NCBI GenBank assembly: GCA_002825515.1
Contig: PJET01000163.1
Coordinates: forward strand, 1-9,898
Source of the DNA: Candidatus Thorarchaeota archaeon MP11T_1
GTDB lineage: Archaea; Asgardarchaeota; Thorarchaeia; Thorarchaeales; Thorarchaeaceae
Direction: 5' to 3'
Length of the DNA: 9,898 bases
Positions 6,835 to 9,898 of this stretch are shown piece after piece. The stretch's first letter is position 1. Each line of letters begins with the position of its first letter. The translations under genes were made by a program, and so were the position numbers. The notes below the pieces were generated by a model. That model did not search any database. It saw only the letters and a list, made by a program, of their open reading frames with translations, and was not told the DNA's origin.

Positions 6835-7641
6835 CTAGTTTCCATTAATCATTACTTCTTGCTCTTCAGCTATCTCATTTTCATCCACATAGAGATGTCT
6901 TTCCTTTCTCTTCATCGCTCTCCAGAGTGATTGTGCTTCCATACTAAATATTGGTAGGATTGCAGAAACCATGAGGAAAGCTCCAATCCAAACAAAGGAA
7001 ATGAGAGGAAGTATCTTGGTGTGGATTGTGACCTGCCAGACATTAGGCAAGACTTCACCAAAAGCAGTCACAGCAACAAATACATCTCGAAAGGCATTCG
7101 AATCCAGATATACTTGATGACTTACCATGCCCCAATCTGGATGCCCAGTGACCGTAGCGTAACCTATTGCTGTTATCATGAAGCCAGAAGTCGTATTCTG
7201 AAGGACATTGATAGTCACTATAACATTGAAGTCCGTAGGATTATTGAGGTATTCTATATTGATGTCAGCTACCCTAATGTAGACTCCAGGCGCAACCTCG
7301 TTGATAGAAAGATTCACGTATCCGGCATTGGATTCGTATACTACATTCTCACTCATGAAGACGCCTAATAGAAGTATAATCAATCCAAGATGAAGCATTA
7401 ACCGACCTACTTGACGTGTGCTGCCAATTTTCTCCTTTCCAACCATCTGAAGAATAAATGCAATGATAAGAAATCCAATTGCCGCAGCTGCTGGAACAAT
7501 GAGGAAATTAGCTGGCCAATAATTAGTTGGCAAAGGTCCTTGTCCACCAAAGACTGATAGCGCGGCTAATACAGCACCTATTCCAAAAACAATGATTAGG
7601 AGAAATCCACGACGACGATGATTTAGATAACTCGTCTTCAT
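6835..7641 (-). CDS. ccmF: CcmF C-terminal part (cytochrome c heme lyase subunit), in frame with the N-terminal part
   Basis: The 268-residue open frame corresponds to the last third of CcmF. Hydrophobic segments lie at about 12-32, 43-67, 81-96 and 209-232. The sequence RLMLHLGLIILLLG around His84 matches the CcmF segment that carries the second transmembrane heme-ligand histidine. The region 105-205 is a beta-rich extracytoplasmic domain. The last membrane segment (KILPLISFVWIGAFLMV) is the usual CcmF ending, followed by a charged cytoplasmic tail. The first ATG is at 7641, but no GGAG- or GGTG-like site precedes it: upstream is pyrimidine-rich (CGTCTTCTTTTTAC). The other complete genes of the window have at least a partial SD. 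The frame is the same as that of the N-terminal part, 13 codons downstream of its last sense codon including the TGA. This could be a separately translated subunit, as in plant mitochondrial CcmFN/CcmFC, or the tail of a gene interrupted by one stop. Confidence 0.8.
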   Translation of the reverse strand: MKTSYLNHRRRGFLLIIVFGIGAVLAALSVFGGQGPLPTNYWPANFLIVPAAAAIGFLIIAFILQMVGKEKIGSTRQVGRLMLHLGLIILLLGVFMSENVVYESNAGYVNLSINEVAPGVYIRVADINIEYLNNPTDFNVIVTINVLQNTTSGFMITAIGYATVTGHPDWGMVSHQVYLDSNAFRDVFVAVTAFGEVLPNVWQVTIHTKILPLISFVWIGAFLMVSAILPIFSMEAQSLWRAMKRKERHLYVDENEIAEEQEVMINGN

Positions 7642-7677
7642 GCAGTAAAAAGAAGACGCAATGAGAAAGGCACAAGC

Positions 7678-7680
7678 TCA
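7678..7680 (-). other. In-frame TGA that divides CcmF
   Basis: The N-terminal CcmF frame ends in TGA. The frame then stays open for 12 codons (ACAFLIASSFYC) up to the Met of the second open frame. FFRIGFY before the TGA and these residues after it together make one plausible hydrophobic helix ending before the basic stretch NHRRR, as expected in an intact CcmF. The cause (mutation, sequencing error, genuine split, readthrough) cannot be told from the window. Confidence 0.7.
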
Positions 7681-8913
7681 GTAGAATCCAATTCTGAAGA
7701 ATTCTATACCGATTCCTATCATGTTGTCATCGAGACTTGCTGGATCGAATATTGCTATACCAAGATTGTATGATGCTGGAAGCGCAACTCCGATAGTGGA
7801 GGTTGCAGCAACAATAAGTAAACCAATGAGTGCAATCTTGATTGAGAATAATCTGATATTTGATGTGTCAAAGAACCCAGGGCCATCAGATTCTTCTTCA
7901 TCACTCATATCCTTGAAACCAGAATAGATTGCAAAAGAGATTCCCATTACAAGATTGATGAGTAGTGTAGCTAGCATTGACCAACTAACATTACTCAATC
8001 CAAAACCATGAACTGATGATAGTACTCCACTCCTTGTGGTCCAAGTGGCAAAAATTACAGTGATATAAGCCATAACAAGGAATGAATCACGTATTATGTC
8101 ATTCTTACTTAGTGTTGGTTTCGCATGATAGTAGGCTGTTATTAGCAACCAAGGAATAAGAGAAGTTGTTTCTACAGGATCCCAAGCCCAATAACCTCCC
8201 CAACCAAGGACTAAGTACGCCCAATAGCCTCCAATAGCTATACCAGCGGATAGCATTATCCAAGCTGCTACTGTAGTCAGGCGTGTGTACGCGTTTACCA
8301 CCGGGATAGGATCCTGATTACGTTCCTCAGACCGCATGGTGAATCCAGCAAGCAGCACTGAAAATGGTACGAGTGTCAGTGCGTAACCAATGAAGATGAT
8401 TGGTGGATGGATAACATTCCAAATAGTTGAAAGTAATGGATTCAAACCTAGACCATTAGTTCGCATTATTTCTGTGGTGATTCTGAATGGATCCGCAAAC
8501 AAGGTATTTACTGCAATAAGAATTGACTCTAAGACCATGATTACTGCAGCTCTATAGACAAGCTTGTCATCCTCATATCCCCGAGATACAACTCGGAAAC
8601 CAAAATATAATCCAAATGATAAAAAGGTCCAAAAAACAAGAGAACCAGACTGTCCGGCCCAGAGGGCAGATATCTTCAACAATAAATCTGCACCAACTTC
8701 AGTTGTTTGATACACATAATCATACTGAAACTGATTACTAAAGATCAAAAAACCAAGCCAAATTATCGCTCCAAGTGAAAGCAGAAAACTGACTGCAGAA
8801 GCAATGAATGAGTAGTTTTCATATTCCTTTATTCTTGGTCCCAGTATTAGAATAATGGCATCAAGTATGCCAAGGACTACAAGTGCAATCAAAAGAATTG
8901 TACCAATATCCAT
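7678..8913 (-). CDS. ccmF: CcmF N-terminal part (cytochrome c heme lyase subunit)
   Basis: The 411-residue polytopic membrane protein is the first two thirds of CcmF, which ligates heme from holo-CcmE to apocytochrome c outside the membrane (system I). It has SALWAGQSGSLVFW at 82-95, GLNPLL at 156-161 and the heme-handling tryptophan-rich (WWD) segment GWGGYWAWDPVE at 237-248. The histidines matching the known heme ligands are His169 (VIHPPIIF, outer), His263 (ITAYYHAKP, membrane) and His302 (LSSVHGF, outer). The fourth ligand lies in the C-terminal part. The chain stops at EFFRIGFY, where CcmF normally goes on into its next membrane helix. ATG 8913 follows GGAG (8923-8926) at 9 nt, and the upstream surface-protein gene ends only 22 bp away, so the two are probably cotranscribed. 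The paralogue CcmC is less likely, because the protein is much longer and has the CcmF-type LTRSGVL-like stretch (TTRSGVLSSV). Confidence 0.88.
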   Translation of the reverse strand: MDIGTILLIALVVLGILDAIILILGPRIKEYENYSFIASAVSFLLSLGAIIWLGFLIFSNQFQYDYVYQTTEVGADLLLKISALWAGQSGSLVFWTFLSFGLYFGFRVVSRGYEDDKLVYRAAVIMVLESILIAVNTLFADPFRITTEIMRTNGLGLNPLLSTIWNVIHPPIIFIGYALTLVPFSVLLAGFTMRSEERNQDPIPVVNAYTRLTTVAAWIMLSAGIAIGGYWAYLVLGWGGYWAWDPVETTSLIPWLLITAYYHAKPTLSKNDIIRDSFLVMAYITVIFATWTTRSGVLSSVHGFGLSNVSWSMLATLLINLVMGISFAIYSGFKDMSDEEESDGPGFFDTSNIRLFSIKIALIGLLIVAATSTIGVALPASYNLGIAIFDPASLDDNMIGIGIEFFRIGFY

Positions 8914-8935
8914 CTCTAGTTTCTCCTATGTTTGT

Positions 8936-9898
8936 TTAATCTCTCCGCCTAGGCCCTCGACTTCTTGCACGTTTACGTGCGGCTTTCTTCCCCTCACGTT
9001 GCGCTTCTCCACGATTTCTCTTTTGCATCCTTGTATAAGCATAGCCTACACCTGGTGCAGCTATTAACCCTGCAGTCGCAACTATCTGGAAAACAGTAAA
9101 CGGTGTGATATTGAATTCAGGACCAAGTACTGTTAGACTATAATACCTGCTCTCACCAATATTGCCAGATTCATCCATAACGAGACCGAAAAATGAAATT
9201 TGGTCTCCAGCGTTGAATTGTCCTAGTATGTATCGCCAGATTATTCTGTCATTTTCAACTGCTATTGGCGTCATATTTACTGCAGTATATACACCTGCAT
9301 TCAAGCTCCACCTAAGCTCACAATAGTTAGTGTGGCTATGAATGGGAAATTCAAATGTTTCAAAATCAATTACAATATTATCACCAATCCTTATTGTGCC
9401 ACTTGGAAAGATAGCATGAAGTTGAGCAGTTGGAGGAAATGTATCTGTACGTACAATGAAGTAGTAAGACCCAGCTATGAAAACTCGACCTGTTGTGTCA
9501 TTAGCCACAACATCGAAATTCACCTCAGTGCTGTCTTCAAAATTACTCAGTGAATTGTTGAACCTTCCTCCAACCTGAGGATTGGCTAACAATGGAAGAA
9601 TCCCTTGTGTTTCATTGCCTTCAAGATTCACAGTATAATTGACATATACATAATCAATACCGTCATCATCTAATACTGTAGCTGCGAAATAAACGATGTC
9701 TTCAGGACGCGGATTTGTGGGAGAAATCCTCACTTGAGTTACTATAGGTAGGCCGTAACTCCATGCACGCTCCAGACCAATTATTGCTTGACCTTGTACT
9801 GATGTATAATGAATTTTCCACTCGTCGCTGAGTACAACCCACTCTTGGTTACCATTACTCATAAAGCCCTCAGAAACAAAATCCCATAGTTTCCAAAG
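8936..9898 (-). CDS. Surface protein with Ig-like domains, C-terminal anchor and Arg/Lys-rich tail (5' end outside window)
   Basis: The frame is open to the right edge (320 codons visible). A Met at 9862 exists, but no signal peptide follows it, and the 12 codons upstream of it read like coding sequence, so the real start is probably beyond the window. Numbered from that Met, two Ig-like beta-sandwich repeats lie at about 39-142 and 143-246. Each has the extracellular style of VxxxPxxP, DDDGI or DESGNIG, and DTFPPTAQ. Sequons NYT, NET, NNS, NDT, NMT and NIT suggest an N-glycosylated outer domain. A membrane segment at about 254-277 is followed by a cytoplasmic tail (278-308) with 15 Arg/Lys residues. 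It is the gene just upstream of ccmF in the same operon. No specific function is recognised; a role beside cytochrome c at the cell surface is only a possibility from context. Confidence 0.75.
   Translation of the reverse strand, partial: LWKLWDFVSEGFMSNGNQEWVVLSDEWKIHYTSVQGQAIIGLERAWSYGLPIVTQVRISPTNPRPEDIVYFAATVLDDDGIDYVYVNYTVNLEGNETQGILPLLANPQVGGRFNNSLSNFEDSTEVNFDVVANDTTGRVFIAGSYYFIVRTDTFPPTAQLHAIFPSGTIRIGDNIVIDFETFEFPIHSHTNYCELRWSLNAGVYTAVNMTPIAVENDRIIWRYILGQFNAGDQISFFGLVMDESGNIGESRYYSLTVLGPEFNITPFTVFQIVATAGLIAAPGVGYAYTRMQKRNRGEAQREGKKAARKRARSRGPRRRD

Noticed and set aside
7021..7368. Plus-strand open frame of 115 codons
   Set aside because: It is antisense to the ccmF C-terminal part and lacks any domain or start signal.
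7646..7653. CTTTTTAC (minus strand) just before the ccmF C-terminal ATG as a promoter
   Set aside because: It resembles the menA TATA-like box but lies only a few bases before the ATG, too close for an archaeal promoter of that start.
7678..7680. TGA read as selenocysteine or as tryptophan under an altered code
   Set aside because: CcmF has no known selenocysteine and I saw no obvious SECIS-like element nearby. Other genes here (glcF, polyprenyl synthase) end in TGA, so a general code change is unlikely.
1..9898. tRNA, rRNA, CRISPR arrays, insertion sequences, attachment sites
   Set aside because: No cloverleaf-like, array-like, transposase-like or long direct or inverted repeat signals were seen on reading both strands.

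Overview
The window looks like a piece of an archaeal chromosome that encodes parts of a membrane electron-transport chain. The archaeal signs are a menaquinone/archaeal-lipid type geranylgeranyl reductase, TATA-like boxes at a typical archaeal distance from several starts, Shine-Dalgarno motifs of the GGAG type, and a surface protein with a C-terminal membrane anchor and an Arg/Lys-rich tail. A respiring, menaquinone-using archaeon fits best. An Asgard-type lineage is possible from the style of the surface protein, but this is only a weak guess. TGA is used as a normal stop codon by at least two genes here.

Left part (1-3285). A divergent gene pair shares an intergenic region of about 216 bp. 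The minus-strand gene (1845 down to and past position 1) is one uninterrupted frame that joins a complete GlcD-type FAD-linked 2-hydroxyacid dehydrogenase (about residues 1-448) to a NuoB-like subunit carrying all four N2-cluster cysteines. The six-frame listing misses it because it runs off the window. The plus-strand partner (2062-3285) is a GlcF/HdrD-like protein with two 4Fe-4S motifs and two CCG domains. Together they suggest a flavin/iron-sulfur dehydrogenase wired directly into a complex I-like module.

Middle part (3279-6721). Three genes for an isoprenoid quinone tail: a MenA-like UbiA prenyltransferase (minus), a trans-polyprenyl diphosphate synthase with long-chain features (plus, divergent from menA), and a geranylgeranyl/menaquinone prenyl reductase (minus, convergent with the synthase). 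As a set they could build a menaquinone with a reduced prenyl chain, the likely acceptor of the GlcD-NuoB/GlcF electrons.

Right part (6835-9898). A minus-strand operon holds the end of a secreted or surface protein (open at the right edge of the window), then CcmF of cytochrome c maturation. CcmF is broken into N- and C-terminal pieces by a single in-frame TGA. The 12 codons after the TGA stay open and hydrophobic, and the second piece has no visible ribosome binding site. A stem-loop with a T-tract follows the operon. No RNA genes, CRISPR arrays, transposons or long repeats were seen.
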